22,470 nt of DNA, taken from a bacterium (lineage in GTDB: Bacteria; Atribacterota; JS1; SB-45; 34-128). Location: contig JAHIPR010000250.1 of assembly GCA_018903015.1 (NCBI GenBank), forward strand, positions 1 to 22,470, read 5' to 3'. Within the stretch, counting starts at the first letter, position 1, and each line of letters begins with the position of its first letter. Under the pieces are notes generated by a model that made no database searches, was not told the DNA's origin, and saw nothing but the letters and a program-made list of their open reading frames with translations. Shown here piece after piece: positions 14,771 through 22,470 of this stretch. The translations under genes and the position numbers were made by a program.

Positions 14771-16363
14771 ATGACAGATAAAATCAAATTTGAGCATCTC
14801 GGCCTTTCTAAAAGGGTCTTAGATGCTATTTATAAGAAGGGTTTTGAAGAACCATCTCGCATTCAGGCCTTAACAATCCCCGTAATGTTGCGGGACGATA
14901 CCAATATAATGGCACAGGCTCAGACAGGTACCGGCAAAACAGCTGCATTCGGACTGCCTTTAATAGAAATGATAAACTCCAGTGAGAGAAGTGTACAGGC
15001 TCTTATCATTACTCCTACAAGAGAGCTTGCCATACAGGTTTCCGAGGAGATTAGTTCATTAAAGGGCAATTCCGGTATCCAGGTCATTCCTATCTACGGA
15101 GGGCAATCAATCGATCAGCAGCTGAGGCGCCTTAAAAAAGGAGTGCATATTGTTGTAGGTACACCCGGAAGAGTTATTGACCACATCAACAGAAAGACAC
15201 TCAATCTCAAGGATATCGAATATCTGATCCTTGATGAGGCTGATGAAATGCTTAATATGGGGTTCATTGAGGATATGGAAGAGATAATGAAGCATACCAA
15301 TCCCAGGAAAAGGACCCTTCTGTTTTCGGCTACCATGCCGTCAAGGATCAAGGCACTCGCGAGTAAATATATGGCAGATTATGAATTTATTACTGTCGAG
15401 AAACAACAGCTTACCACCAGTCTTACAGAACAGATATATTATGAAGTCAAAGCTACTGATAAATTTGAGGCATTGTGCAGGATCATTGATATTGAAGAAG
15501 ATTTTTACGGGCTAGTTTTCTGCAGGACAAAGAATGATGTTGATAGTGTTGTCAGCCATCTTATTGACAGAGGGTATGATGCTGATGCCATTCACGGTGA
15601 TATTTCACAGGCACAAAGGGAAAATACCCTGGATAAGTTCAGGAAAAAGAAGATTAATGTACTGGTGGCAACTGATGTGGCTGCGCGCGGTATAGATGTT
15701 AGCAATTTGACTCATGTAATTAATTATTCCCTTCCACATGATCCCGAATCATATGTGAACAGAATCGGTCGTACAGGAAGAGCAGGTAAACAGGGAACGG
15801 CCATAACCTTTATTACACCGAGCGAATATAATAAACTGATGTTCATTCAGCGCATAGCAAAGACCGATATAAAAAAGTCAAAAGTACCAAATGTTAAGGA
15901 TATCATTAAAGCAAAGAAAAATAAGATAAACGAAGATATAGCAGCTATTAACAGTGAAGAAATAGATGATACATACTATAATTGGGCCAAAAACCTTCTT
16001 GATAATAATAACTCGACTCAGATACTGGCCAAATTACTAAATTACAGTTTTGATGATAAACTTAACCCCGGCTTGTATAGCGAAATAAAGGATTTATCAG
16101 GTAAAAACAGAAAAATAGAGATGGAAGGCAGAACAAGGCTATTTGTGGCATTGGGTAAGAAAGATAAATTAAGTCCTAGCAAACTGGTAAAATTTATTAT
16201 GCAAAATACGGGGGTTAGGAATTCTGTTATTGATCAGGTGGAAGTGTACAATGACTTTTCCTTCATAACCGTACCTTTTAAAGAAGCTGAGATTATTTTA
16301 GGTGTCTTTCAAAAAAAATCCGGAAAGAGAAAATCATTGGTAGTTAAAGCCAGAAAAAAGTAA
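14771..16363 (+). CDS. DEAD-box ATP-dependent RNA helicase with DbpA-type RNA-binding domain
   Basis: A 530-residue RNA helicase probably acting in ribosome assembly or mRNA turnover. All core motifs are present: the Q-motif with FEHLGLS and PSRIQALTIP, Walker A AQTGTGKT near 50-57, PTRELAIQ, TPGRVIDH, DEAD at about 155-158, LFSATMP, the domain 2 motif DVAARGIDV and the last motif RIGRTGRAG. The C-terminus (about 450-525) matches the DbpA RNA-binding domain: GRTRLFVALGKKDKLSP, then LVKFIMQNTGV and FSFITVPF. I chose ATG 14771, 8 bases after TTGAGGAG, over the TTG at 14756. The gene is less AT-rich and uses more AGG, ATC and CTT codons than the ABC operons around it, which may reflect older transfer or expression-linked codon use. 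A lysine-rich linker at about 370-430 has no recognised domain. Confidence 0.95.
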   Translation: MTDKIKFEHLGLSKRVLDAIYKKGFEEPSRIQALTIPVMLRDDTNIMAQAQTGTGKTAAFGLPLIEMINSSERSVQALIITPTRELAIQVSEEISSLKGNSGIQVIPIYGGQSIDQQLRRLKKGVHIVVGTPGRVIDHINRKTLNLKDIEYLILDEADEMLNMGFIEDMEEIMKHTNPRKRTLLFSATMPSRIKALASKYMADYEFITVEKQQLTTSLTEQIYYEVKATDKFEALCRIIDIEEDFYGLVFCRTKNDVDSVVSHLIDRGYDADAIHGDISQAQRENTLDKFRKKKINVLVATDVAARGIDVSNLTHVINYSLPHDPESYVNRIGRTGRAGKQGTAITFITPSEYNKLMFIQRIAKTDIKKSKVPNVKDIIKAKKNKINEDIAAINSEEIDDTYYNWAKNLLDNNNSTQILAKLLNYSFDDKLNPGLYSEIKDLSGKNRKIEMEGRTRLFVALGKKDKLSPSKLVKFIMQNTGVRNSVIDQVEVYNDFSFITVPFKEAEIILGVFQKKSGKRKSLVVKARKK

Positions 16364-16610
16364 AATAGTTATTATTTTCAAGTTCTGTTTGGTCAAATTA
16401 CGGCATATATCACAGCAAGCTCCTAAGCATGCTTGTCCAAATTTGTGGATGATAATAGTAGAATTATATCATCTCACATACTTCGGATGAGGAATCGGGG
16501 TTGAAATTCAAGACAGTATCTGACCCCAGGAATCCTTCCAAAAGTAAAGGATAAGATTGGAAGATCTTACCAATGGCTGCAAGAGTTGTGTGACAATTCC
16601 CCAATAAAAT
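16364..16610. other. Non-coding spacer after the helicase gene
   Basis: No gene or convincing terminator was found here. The stretch contains CTGACCCCA (16520-16528), related in reverse complement to the TGGGGTCA element at 20971, and ATCTTACCA (16564-16572), which is the exact reverse complement of the extended -10 region at 16631-16639. The latter pair is 58 bases apart and may be chance or part of a regulatory loop. Confidence 0.5.
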
Positions 16611-16639
16611 TTGACAATTATAATCATGCGTGGTAAGAT
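16611..16639 (+). promoter_or_regulatory. Promoter of the riboswitch-controlled ABC operon
   Basis: A consensus -35 TTGACA (16611-16616), a 17-base spacer and -10 TAAGAT (16634-16639) preceded by an extended -10 TGG make this the best promoter in the window. Transcription would start near 16646, about 20 bases before the structured leader. Confidence 0.8.
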
Positions 16640-16666
16640 TTTTTTGAAATTAAATATTATATTGTA

Positions 16667-16771
16667 AGTGTACCTAGGGTTCCGTTCTACCAAAAGAAGC
16701 CTGGACCAAGCGGTGCAGGCTTCTTTTGGTAAATGCTACACTTTCAGTACAAAAACCTGAAGGATAGGTTC
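16667..16771 (+). promoter_or_regulatory. Candidate ykkC-family riboswitch (ligand unassigned)
   Basis: Seen: CTAGGGTTCCG (16674-16684) is identical to the conserved 5' core I remember for ykkC-type riboswitches, and CTGGACCAAG (16701-16710) differs by one base from the second core CUGGUCCAAG. AGTGTA (16667-16672) pairs with TACACT (16737-16742) as P1, directly followed by a hairpin TTCAG/CTGAA with an A-rich loop (16743-16761) in the place of P3. TTCT/AGAA (16685-16698) can form the apical P2 stem. Known: ykkC RNAs sense guanidine, ppGpp, PRPP or nucleoside diphosphates in different subclasses. Inferred: the CCAAG core is closer to the non-guanidine subclasses. Odd: a perfect 15-base-pair hairpin (16689-16703 with 16716-16730) competes with P2. 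The P3 strand overlaps the terminator below, so ligand binding should switch transcription on. Confidence 0.65.
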
Positions 16772-16805
16772 CATAAATTTGAACCAATCCTTTAGGCTTT
16801 TTTTT
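16756..16805 (+). terminator. Intrinsic terminator of the riboswitch leader
   Basis: CCTGAAGGATAGGTTC (16756-16771) pairs with GAACCAATCCTTTAGG (16781-16796), with one G-U wobble and one A-A mismatch, around a 9-base loop, and eight T residues follow. Its 5' arm shares CTGAA and TAGGT with the aptamer pairings TTCAG/CTGAA and ACCTA/TAGGT, so aptamer and terminator exclude each other. It lies about 180 bases before the first gene, where it can only act as an attenuator. Confidence 0.88.
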
Positions 16806-16986
16806 AAATAAACAACCAAAGCAGATATGCTCAACAATTTCAATCTCACGTCCTAATCTATTTATTAAAAAAGGGGAGGTGGTAAAATAAATAAGATATT
16901 TTATTAAGAAGAGTAAATGTATTTGTAGAAAAGAACTGTGCTAAGTAAAAAATTCGTTTTCTATATTATTAAGGGGGTTTGTTCGA

Positions 16987-17991
16987 ATGAAGAAAAAAAT
17001 AGTTTTAATTGGTGTATGTTTAGTTATGATAATTATCTTTTTATTTTCTTCTAATGTAATTCTAGCCGCAGAGAGATTAGCGATTTATACTACACTTGAT
17101 GAGCCTTTAGCGCGGGCTGCGTTAGCTGCCTTTGAAGAAGATACAGGGATTGGGGTAGATTTTGTAAGATTGTCAGGTGGTGAATGTGTAGCAAGATTAA
17201 TAGCAGAAAAAGAAAATCCACAGATTAGTATATGGTATGGAGGGGTTGGTTTAGATCACATCGTAGCCAAAGATAAAGGTATAACTATGCCTTATGAATC
17301 ACCTAATGCTGTGAATATACCCGATAATTTTAAAGATGAAGACCATTATTGGACGGGGATATATGCCGGTCCCCTATGTTTTGCAAGTAATACTAATTTA
17401 CTCAAAGAGTTAGGGATCGAAGCTCCCACTTCATGGGCTGACCTTATTAAACCCGAATACGAGGGACATATTATGGTTGCAAATCCGGGGACCTCGGGGA
17501 CAGCTTATAATGTGTTAGCTACCGTAGTTCAAATTTTTGGCGAAGATGAGGCCTTTAAGTATCTTAAAGCATTGGATAAAAATATTTTCCAATATACTCG
17601 TTCAGGATCCGCACCAGGTAAAAGTGCCTCCATAGGTGAAGTTGCCGTTGGCATAGGGTATGCCCATGATCAAGTAAAGCTTGTTGCAGAAGGATACCCC
17701 TTAAAGATTACCTTCCCTTCCGAAGGGACCGGTTATGAAATTGCCTCTATTTCCCTTGTTAAAGGGGGACCTCAACCTGAATTGGCAAAAAAACTTTTTG
17801 ATTGGGCTTTAACAAAAAGAGCTGCCGAAGTATACGCGAGTGTATATGTATGTCCATTTGTAGAGGTAGAGCTAAAAGTGGGGGCAATACCCATCTCGCA
17901 AGTAAAAACGATTACTCAAGACAATAAATGGGCGGGTGAAAACAAAAATAGGTTGGTCGCTCGGTGGACCGATGAGGTCTTTGGACAATAA
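16987..17991 (+). CDS. AfuA/FbpA-type periplasmic binding protein
   Basis: A 334-residue secreted binding protein of the ABC class that includes iron(III), thiamine, phosphonate and sugar-phosphate binders. A signal peptide covers about residues 1-28 (MKKKIVLIGVCLVMIIIFLF...ILA), without a lipobox at the cleavage point. The mature protein has the family pattern: LAIYTTLDEPLARAALAAFEEDTGI, ISIWYGG, the middle GIYAGPLCFASNTNLL and TSWADLIKPEY, ANPGTSGTAYNVLATVVQIFG, QYTRSGSAP, and the late EGTGYEIASISLVKGG. The paired Tyr that bind iron in FbpA were not recognised, so a non-iron ligand is likely. AAGGGGG lies 9 bases before the ATG. It is the first gene behind the riboswitch-like leader. Confidence 0.88.
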   Translation: MKKKIVLIGVCLVMIIIFLFSSNVILAAERLAIYTTLDEPLARAALAAFEEDTGIGVDFVRLSGGECVARLIAEKENPQISIWYGGVGLDHIVAKDKGITMPYESPNAVNIPDNFKDEDHYWTGIYAGPLCFASNTNLLKELGIEAPTSWADLIKPEYEGHIMVANPGTSGTAYNVLATVVQIFGEDEAFKYLKALDKNIFQYTRSGSAPGKSASIGEVAVGIGYAHDQVKLVAEGYPLKITFPSEGTGYEIASISLVKGGPQPELAKKLFDWALTKRAAEVYASVYVCPFVEVELKVGAIPISQVKTITQDNKWAGENKNRLVARWTDEVFGQ

Positions 17992-18019
17992 TTAAATTTT
18001 AAAATAAGATTGTAAAAAG

Positions 18020-18063
18020 GTGAAGAGAGAAATAGATTATTTTGATTATATTTCTCTCTTCAC
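18020..18063 (+). promoter_or_regulatory. Perfect 15-base-pair intercistronic hairpin
   Basis: GTGAAGAGAGAAATA (18020-18034) and its exact reverse complement (18049-18063) flank a 14-base loop. No T-run follows. It sits between the binding-protein gene and the permease gene, the same place as the hairpin at 7085-7126 in the other ABC operon, and may keep the binding protein in excess. Confidence 0.75.
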
Positions 18064-18124
18064 TGGTAAATTAATGGGCTATCATTAAAAGAAATTTGTT
18101 ACTTTTTATAGGGATAGGTGGATA

Positions 18125-19804
18125 ATGAGTAAAATCAAGAAGAATTTATTAAATAAAGTAAATGAAATTAGAAGATTAATCAATGAACCTTTTTTATTAC
18201 TAATTATTATTTTAGTAGGGTTAAGCCTTATTTTATTTATACTTTTTCCTTTATTTAAGGTGATACAATTAAGTTTTTTACCAGATGAACATCTGAGCTT
18301 AGATATTTATAAATATATTTTTCAACACCGATGGTTGGCTAAGACCTTCTTTAATAGTATGCTTTTGGGGGTTATTGTTGCTAGTTTGGCTACTTTAATA
18401 GGTTTTATTTTTGCTTTCGCCTTAAATAGAACTGATATATCTTCTAAGCCCTTCTTTAAAACATTAGCCATGCTTCCCATAATTTCCCCTCCTTTTATGC
18501 TAGCTCTTTCCGTAATACTTCTTTTAGGAAGAAATGGAATAATTACCAAACATATATTAGGTTTGACTAATTTTAATATTTATGGTTTAAAGGGCTTGGT
18601 TTTGGTGCAGACAATGGGCTACTTTCCTATTGCCTATTTAGTACTTAACGGAATATTGCAATCTATTAACCCTGAATTGGAAGATAGTGCTATGAACTTA
18701 GGAGCTTCCTGGAGTTCTGTATTTTCTTCGGTCACCCTCCCTCTTTCTGTCCCTGGAATTGCTAGTGCCTGGCTTTTAGTATTTGTTACTTCTTTGGCTG
18801 ACTTTGCTAATCCAATGGTGCTTTCGGGTAGATTTGATGTACTTTCTGTGCAAGCATACTTGCAATTCACGGGAATGTTTAATATGTCCCTTGGTTCAGC
18901 ATTAGCTATTTTATTATTGGTACCTTCTATGATAGCTTTTCTTTTTCAAAAATACTGGGTAGGAAAAAAATCTTATATTACTGTAACCGGAAAACCTTAT
19001 ACCCCAAGGGATTTTAAGGTAGGGCGTCCTGTAAAATATTTTATCACGTTCTTTTGCGGGCTGATTTCGGTAACGGTTTTGCTTTTTTATATTATTGTAA
19101 TTATGGGAAGTTTCTTTAAATTGTGGGGACTTAATTATTCTCTTACTTTGGATCATTTTAAGTACAGTTGGGATGTAGGTTTAAAGACTATAAAAGACAC
19201 AGTTACTCTTTCTGCTATAGCTACTCCCTTTACGGGAATTTTAGCAATGATTGTTGCTTTTTTAGTAGTGCGAAAGAATTTTATAGGAAAGAAAAGTATG
19301 GAATTTGTGTCTATGCTTTCTTTTGCAGTACCAGGAACAGTGGTAGGAATAGGATATATTTTAGCTTTTAATAAGCCGCCCTTCTCTCTAACCGGTACTG
19401 GTTTGATATTGGTGATTTGTTTTATTTTCCGCAATATGCCGGTTGGCATTGAATCAGGGGTAGCTGCTTTGAGTCAGATTGATCCTGCTATTGAAGAAGC
19501 TGCTACTAATTTAGGAGCAGATAGTCCACACACTTTTAAAGATATTACCCTCCCCTTAATCCAACCTGCTTTTTTTGCGGGGTTATCATATAGTTTTATA
19601 AGATGTATGACCGCAGTTAGTGCTATAATTTTTTTAGTTTCGGCTCGATGGAATCACCTTACTATATTAATTTTGTCGGAAACTGAAATTATGCGTTTAG
19701 GGCCGGCTTGTGTATTGTGTACGGTGCTAATTGTGATAGTATTGGTTGCCATTTCTTTAATACGTAAATTCACAGAAAAGGGACCTACAACTACTTTTGG
19801 TTAA
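18125..19804 (+). CDS. Fused ABC permease (FbpB/AfuB-type, two MetI-like halves)
   Basis: A 559-residue inner-membrane permease made of two homologous MetI-like halves, about twelve membrane helices in all. Each half has its own ATPase-docking EAA loop: LEDSAMNLGASWSSVFSSVTLP around 180-200 and IEEAATNLGADSPHTFKDITLP around 456-477. The fused arrangement is typical of the iron(III)/thiamine/phosphonate class and means the protein alone forms the membrane channel. A GGATAGGTGG stretch precedes the ATG. The gene follows the intercistronic hairpin and is followed 29 bases later by the ATPase gene. Confidence 0.93.
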   Translation: MSKIKKNLLNKVNEIRRLINEPFLLLIIILVGLSLILFILFPLFKVIQLSFLPDEHLSLDIYKYIFQHRWLAKTFFNSMLLGVIVASLATLIGFIFAFALNRTDISSKPFFKTLAMLPIISPPFMLALSVILLLGRNGIITKHILGLTNFNIYGLKGLVLVQTMGYFPIAYLVLNGILQSINPELEDSAMNLGASWSSVFSSVTLPLSVPGIASAWLLVFVTSLADFANPMVLSGRFDVLSVQAYLQFTGMFNMSLGSALAILLLVPSMIAFLFQKYWVGKKSYITVTGKPYTPRDFKVGRPVKYFITFFCGLISVTVLLFYIIVIMGSFFKLWGLNYSLTLDHFKYSWDVGLKTIKDTVTLSAIATPFTGILAMIVAFLVVRKNFIGKKSMEFVSMLSFAVPGTVVGIGYILAFNKPPFSLTGTGLILVICFIFRNMPVGIESGVAALSQIDPAIEEAATNLGADSPHTFKDITLPLIQPAFFAGLSYSFIRCMTAVSAIIFLVSARWNHLTILILSETEIMRLGPACVLCTVLIVIVLVAISLIRKFTEKGPTTTFG

Positions 19805-19833
19805 TAAACCATTTCATTATAGGAGAAAAATAA

Positions 19834-20949
19834 ATGATTGAAAATATCAAAATAAGTCAAAAAGGTATTGTCTTAAAAGATTTAACTAAAACATATAAAG
19901 GAGCTTCTGGAGAAGGAGAGGTACTTGCAGTAGATAGTATTTCTTTAAAGGTGAAACCAGGTGAACTACTTACTTTATTAGGTCCTTCTGGTTGCGGGAA
20001 AAGTACTACTTGTAGAATGATCGCCGGATTAGAAATTCCCAATTCCGGAGAAATATACTTAGGAGATAGATTAATAAATAATTTACCTGCAAATAAAAGA
20101 GATACAGCAATGGTCTTCCAAAGTTATGGTTTATTTCCTCATATGACGGTAGCAGAAAATATTGCCTATGGTTGGAGATATAGGAAAATGGGGAAAAAGG
20201 AAGTCAATGAAAAAGTAAAGGATATAATTAACTTAATAGGATTAGAGGGTCTAGAAAATAGGGCACCAGGCAATCTATCCGGGGGACAACAGCAAAGAGT
20301 AGCTCTGGCAAGAGCTTTAGTTATTGAACCCTCGGTTTTGTTATGCGATGAACCATTGTCTAACTTAGATGCCAAACTTAGAGTGCAAATGAGAACTGAG
20401 ATTCGCCGAATTCAACGCAGCTTATCTATTACCACTGTTTATGTAACCCATGATCAAACCGAAGCCATGAGCCTTTCAGATAGAATAGTGATAATGAATA
20501 AAGGGAAGATTGAGCAAATAGGGTTACCTTTTGATATTTATAATTATCCGCAGAGTAAATTTGTAGCTGATTTTATCGGTAGCATTAATTTTATTGAAGG
20601 AAAAGTAAAAAAAGTATCAGGTCCTTTAGTAACAATTGAGATTTTTGGAAAGCAGTTTACTATAAATTACCAAGAAAGAAAACTGGAGCCGGAAGACAAG
20701 GTATTAGTTGTTACCCGGCCGGAGAGTGTTAAGGTTAAACGGGAAGAGAAAGCGGATTTTTTTGGATTGGTAAGCAGAGCAACTTATTTGGGTCCTACAG
20801 TAGAATATGTAGTGGATATAAATGAAGAAGTGAAGATATCGATAATTGATTATAGTCCAAAACAAGCTAATATTTTTCGAGAAGGAGAAAAAGTAGGGAT
20901 AATATTATCACCGGAACATTTATATATATTGCCAAAGGAGGCAGATTAA
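19834..20949 (+). CDS. ABC importer ATPase (PotA/FbpC-like)
   Basis: A 371-residue ATPase for the fused permease. All catalytic motifs are canonical: Walker A GPSGCGKST at 50-58, Q-loop Gln96 (VFQSYGLFPH), signature LSGGQ at 148-152, Walker B VLLCDE at 168-173 and H-loop His206 (VTHDQ). A TOBE domain follows from about residue 290 (VTRPESVKV, LGPTVEYVV), as in PotA/FbpC/UgpC proteins. The start has ATAGGAGAAA upstream. Within this window it is a useful contrast to the two unusual ATPases of the first importer. No clear terminator was seen after its stop. Confidence 0.95.
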   Translation: MIENIKISQKGIVLKDLTKTYKGASGEGEVLAVDSISLKVKPGELLTLLGPSGCGKSTTCRMIAGLEIPNSGEIYLGDRLINNLPANKRDTAMVFQSYGLFPHMTVAENIAYGWRYRKMGKKEVNEKVKDIINLIGLEGLENRAPGNLSGGQQQRVALARALVIEPSVLLCDEPLSNLDAKLRVQMRTEIRRIQRSLSITTVYVTHDQTEAMSLSDRIVIMNKGKIEQIGLPFDIYNYPQSKFVADFIGSINFIEGKVKKVSGPLVTIEIFGKQFTINYQERKLEPEDKVLVVTRPESVKVKREEKADFFGLVSRATYLGPTVEYVVDINEEVKISIIDYSPKQANIFREGEKVGIILSPEHLYILPKEAD

Positions 20950-21179
20950 ATTATTTTTAAAGGTGATAAATGGGGTCAAATCTTTATTCTTGACACTCGA
21001 GCAAGGTTGAGGTCTATTTTAAATACAATTTAATTAATGATAGAAGGAAGTATCTTGCTTGGCAGGAAAGTTGCAAGAGAATTCTTAGATGAAAAATTCA
21101 AGGGAACGAAGACCCAAAGAATTAAACAAGATAAAAATAATGAATCGGATTAATAATTTTTCTTGCTCGAATCTATATC
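20950..21179. other. Spacer with decayed repeat/mobile-element sequence
   Basis: Apart from the repeat fragment at 20971-20994, this stretch has no supported gene. A 38-codon frame starts at 21037 (MIEGSILLGRKVAREFLDE...) and ends at 21153, but it has no ribosome site. It looks like a fragment of a lost gene. Confidence 0.45.
20971..20994 (+). repeat. TGGGGTCA-type dispersed repeat fragment
   Basis: TGGGGTCAAATCTTTATTCT followed by TGAC resembles the sequence often found beside IS200-like/REP-associated transposases. Related pieces occur in reverse orientation at 16514-16528 (CAGTATCTGACCCCA) and 22172-22189 (ATTGCAAGACCTGACCCT). No transposase gene is present, so only the flanking type of sequence remains. 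Confidence 0.45.
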
Positions 21180-21876
21180 TCATGATTTTTTCTCCACTTG
21201 ACAGGCTAATCCCGTACGGATAAATAACCAGGGTGCCCCAAAACTGATCCATATACCCAATAACAGATAACGGAAAAACCGGCTTAATTGGTAGAAAGAT
21301 TGGCCCTCCGAAGGAAGTATCAATTTTAATCCAAGATATAATATTCCTATCCCGATAACCCCAACCAAAAAACTGAAAAGCCGCTGCAGCCAGTTCCCCG
21401 GTCGAACCCCGCCAATTAAAGAATGAAATAATAGCAGACCATAGCCAATACCGGTCAAATCAGCTACCGAACTGATGATATCCGGTGATGATTGAAATGG
21501 TAATAAGATCACCGGAAATAGTGTAATACCAATGATTTTAAATAGCATATTTTCCGGAATGAAATCGAGCTTGACCTTTAAAAATATAAAAGAACTTAGG
21601 CCGAGAATGAGTCCGCCAATTAACCATCCTCCCAGGATATCGGTAGGAAAATGGACGCCCAGATAGATGCGGGAAAATCCAATCAAAAGAATCAGTAAAA
21701 CAGAAAGGTTACGCATCCAGATTTGCTTTTTCCAATAAGCTATACTCCCCCAGACCACCAGGGAAGACTGGGCATGGCCGCTGGGGAAACCATATCCAAA
21801 GGCCTGAACCTTTTGAATTTCCGGTAAAATATCAAATAGTAATGAAATCTAATCCCCACTGAAAAATAGCATCCAT
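21180..21876 (-). pseudogene. PAP2-family phosphatase gene with internal deletion
   Basis: The reverse strand encodes the C-terminal part of a membrane PAP2 (type 2 phosphatidic acid phosphatase) protein. Motif 2 is FPSGHAQSS (about 21790) and motif 3 is SRIYLGVHFPTD with the catalytic His, followed by a set of membrane helices. The PSGH block lies in frame upstream of the ATG at 21758, so a start there would miss it. Further upstream an ATG at 21876, behind AAGGAAGGTG, encodes MDAIFQWGLDFI, a typical N-terminus for this family, but it stops after 14 codons and is one frame off. Motif 1 (K-x6-RP) and the first membrane helices, roughly 70 residues, are missing. So the gene keeps its start and end but has lost its middle. 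Confidence 0.75.
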
Positions 21877-22079
21877 ATCGGCACCTTCCTTATCAACGAT
21901 AGTAATTTATTATATCAAAAATAACCAAAGAATGCTCTTTTTCCAAAAAAATTCATCATCTTCTGGTAAGTGACCAGGTGGACCGGGTTATTCTTTCCGG
22001 AGAAATACTTACTGATAACTTAAAAATGAGTATCAAACACTTTGTTTTTAGGACTAACCAATAATTTAAGTAAAGGCTT
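21877..22079. other. Spacer without a recognised gene
   Basis: No gene is visible between the PAP2 remnant and the terminator-like hairpin. The sequence is of mixed composition with stop codons in all frames at short intervals. Confidence 0.5.
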
Positions 22080-22125
22080 ATCCCTTCTTTTGTATAAATT
22101 TTATTTTTCAAAAAGAAGGATTTTT
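22080..22125 (+). terminator. Terminator-like hairpin
   Basis: ATCCCTTCTTTTG (22080-22092) pairs with CAAAAAGAAGGAT (22109-22121) with one bulge or mismatch around a 16-base loop, then five T residues. No gene ends directly before it on the plus strand, so its source transcript is unclear; it may be left from a deleted gene. Confidence 0.5.
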
Positions 22126-22153
22126 AAAATTTATAGCGTACTAACAATTATAG

Positions 22154-22470
<317 letters not shown>

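Noticed and set aside
14614..14940. Long frames on the reverse strand of the ABC, typA, helicase and SDR genes
   Set aside because: They run opposite strongly conserved genes, lack their own ribosome sites, and translate to compositions expected from reverse-complemented coding sequence.
16564..16639. ATCTTACCA/TGGTAAGAT inverted repeat followed by a T-run as a terminator for the helicase
   Set aside because: The loop would be 58 bases and the right arm is the extended -10 of a strong promoter, so a terminator is unlikely.
21037..21153. 38-codon ORF (MIEGSILLGRKV...)
   Set aside because: It has no ribosome-binding site, no recognisable family, and lies in a region of repeat remnants; better seen as a fragment of a lost gene.

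Overview
The window is AT-rich, with short spacers, many TTG, GTG and ATG starts behind AGGAGG-like sites, and sigma-A-type promoters. It looks like a chromosomal segment of a low-GC anaerobic bacterium that feeds on sugars or polyols. Atribacterota, Thermotogota-like or clostridial lineages would fit, but no rRNA or other phylogenetic marker is present, so the assignment is loose. No tRNA, CRISPR array, prophage or intact transposase was seen.

Layout. (1) 1-873: the tail of a gene that resembles a PIG-L/LmbE-type deacetylase, then a GNAT acetyltransferase. (2) 1205-12484: a large carbohydrate uptake and catabolism cluster. It starts with a promoter carrying two GATAA/TTATC palindromes. A TIM-barrel protein and a DeoR-family repressor follow. 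Next is a complete ABC importer: a small membrane protein resembling half of DUF2160, two different ATPases, a binding protein and two permeases. The cluster ends with an SDR dehydrogenase, a cupin, a flavin-reductase-like protein, a second cupin reduced to a pseudogene, and an FGGY kinase. The likely logic is import, oxidation of a polyol or sugar by the SDR, phosphorylation by the kinase, and further conversion by the TIM-barrel protein; the substrate is unknown. (3) 12553-12757: a terminator and a 35-codon reverse-strand ORF with a structured leader. (4) 12895-16363: housekeeping genes typA (BipA) and a DEAD-box RNA helicase with a DbpA-type C-terminal domain. (5) 16611-20949: an AfuABC/FbpABC-type importer (binding protein, fused permease, canonical ATPase) behind a strong promoter and a leader that looks like a ykkC-family riboswitch with an overlapping intrinsic terminator. 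(6) 20950-22470: a decayed region with repeat fragments, an internally deleted PAP2-family gene, and a GH4 alpha-glucosidase (AglA-like) fragment that has lost its N-terminal half and runs off the window end.

The points most worth pursuing are: the ykkC-like switch in front of an unusual target operon; the importer whose two ATPases both carry Glu in the Q-loop while one also lacks the H-loop His; the matching long hairpins between binding-protein and permease genes in both ABC operons; and the sugar cluster itself, whose substrate cannot be read from known gene combinations. All family assignments come from motifs and remembered family sequences; no search was run.
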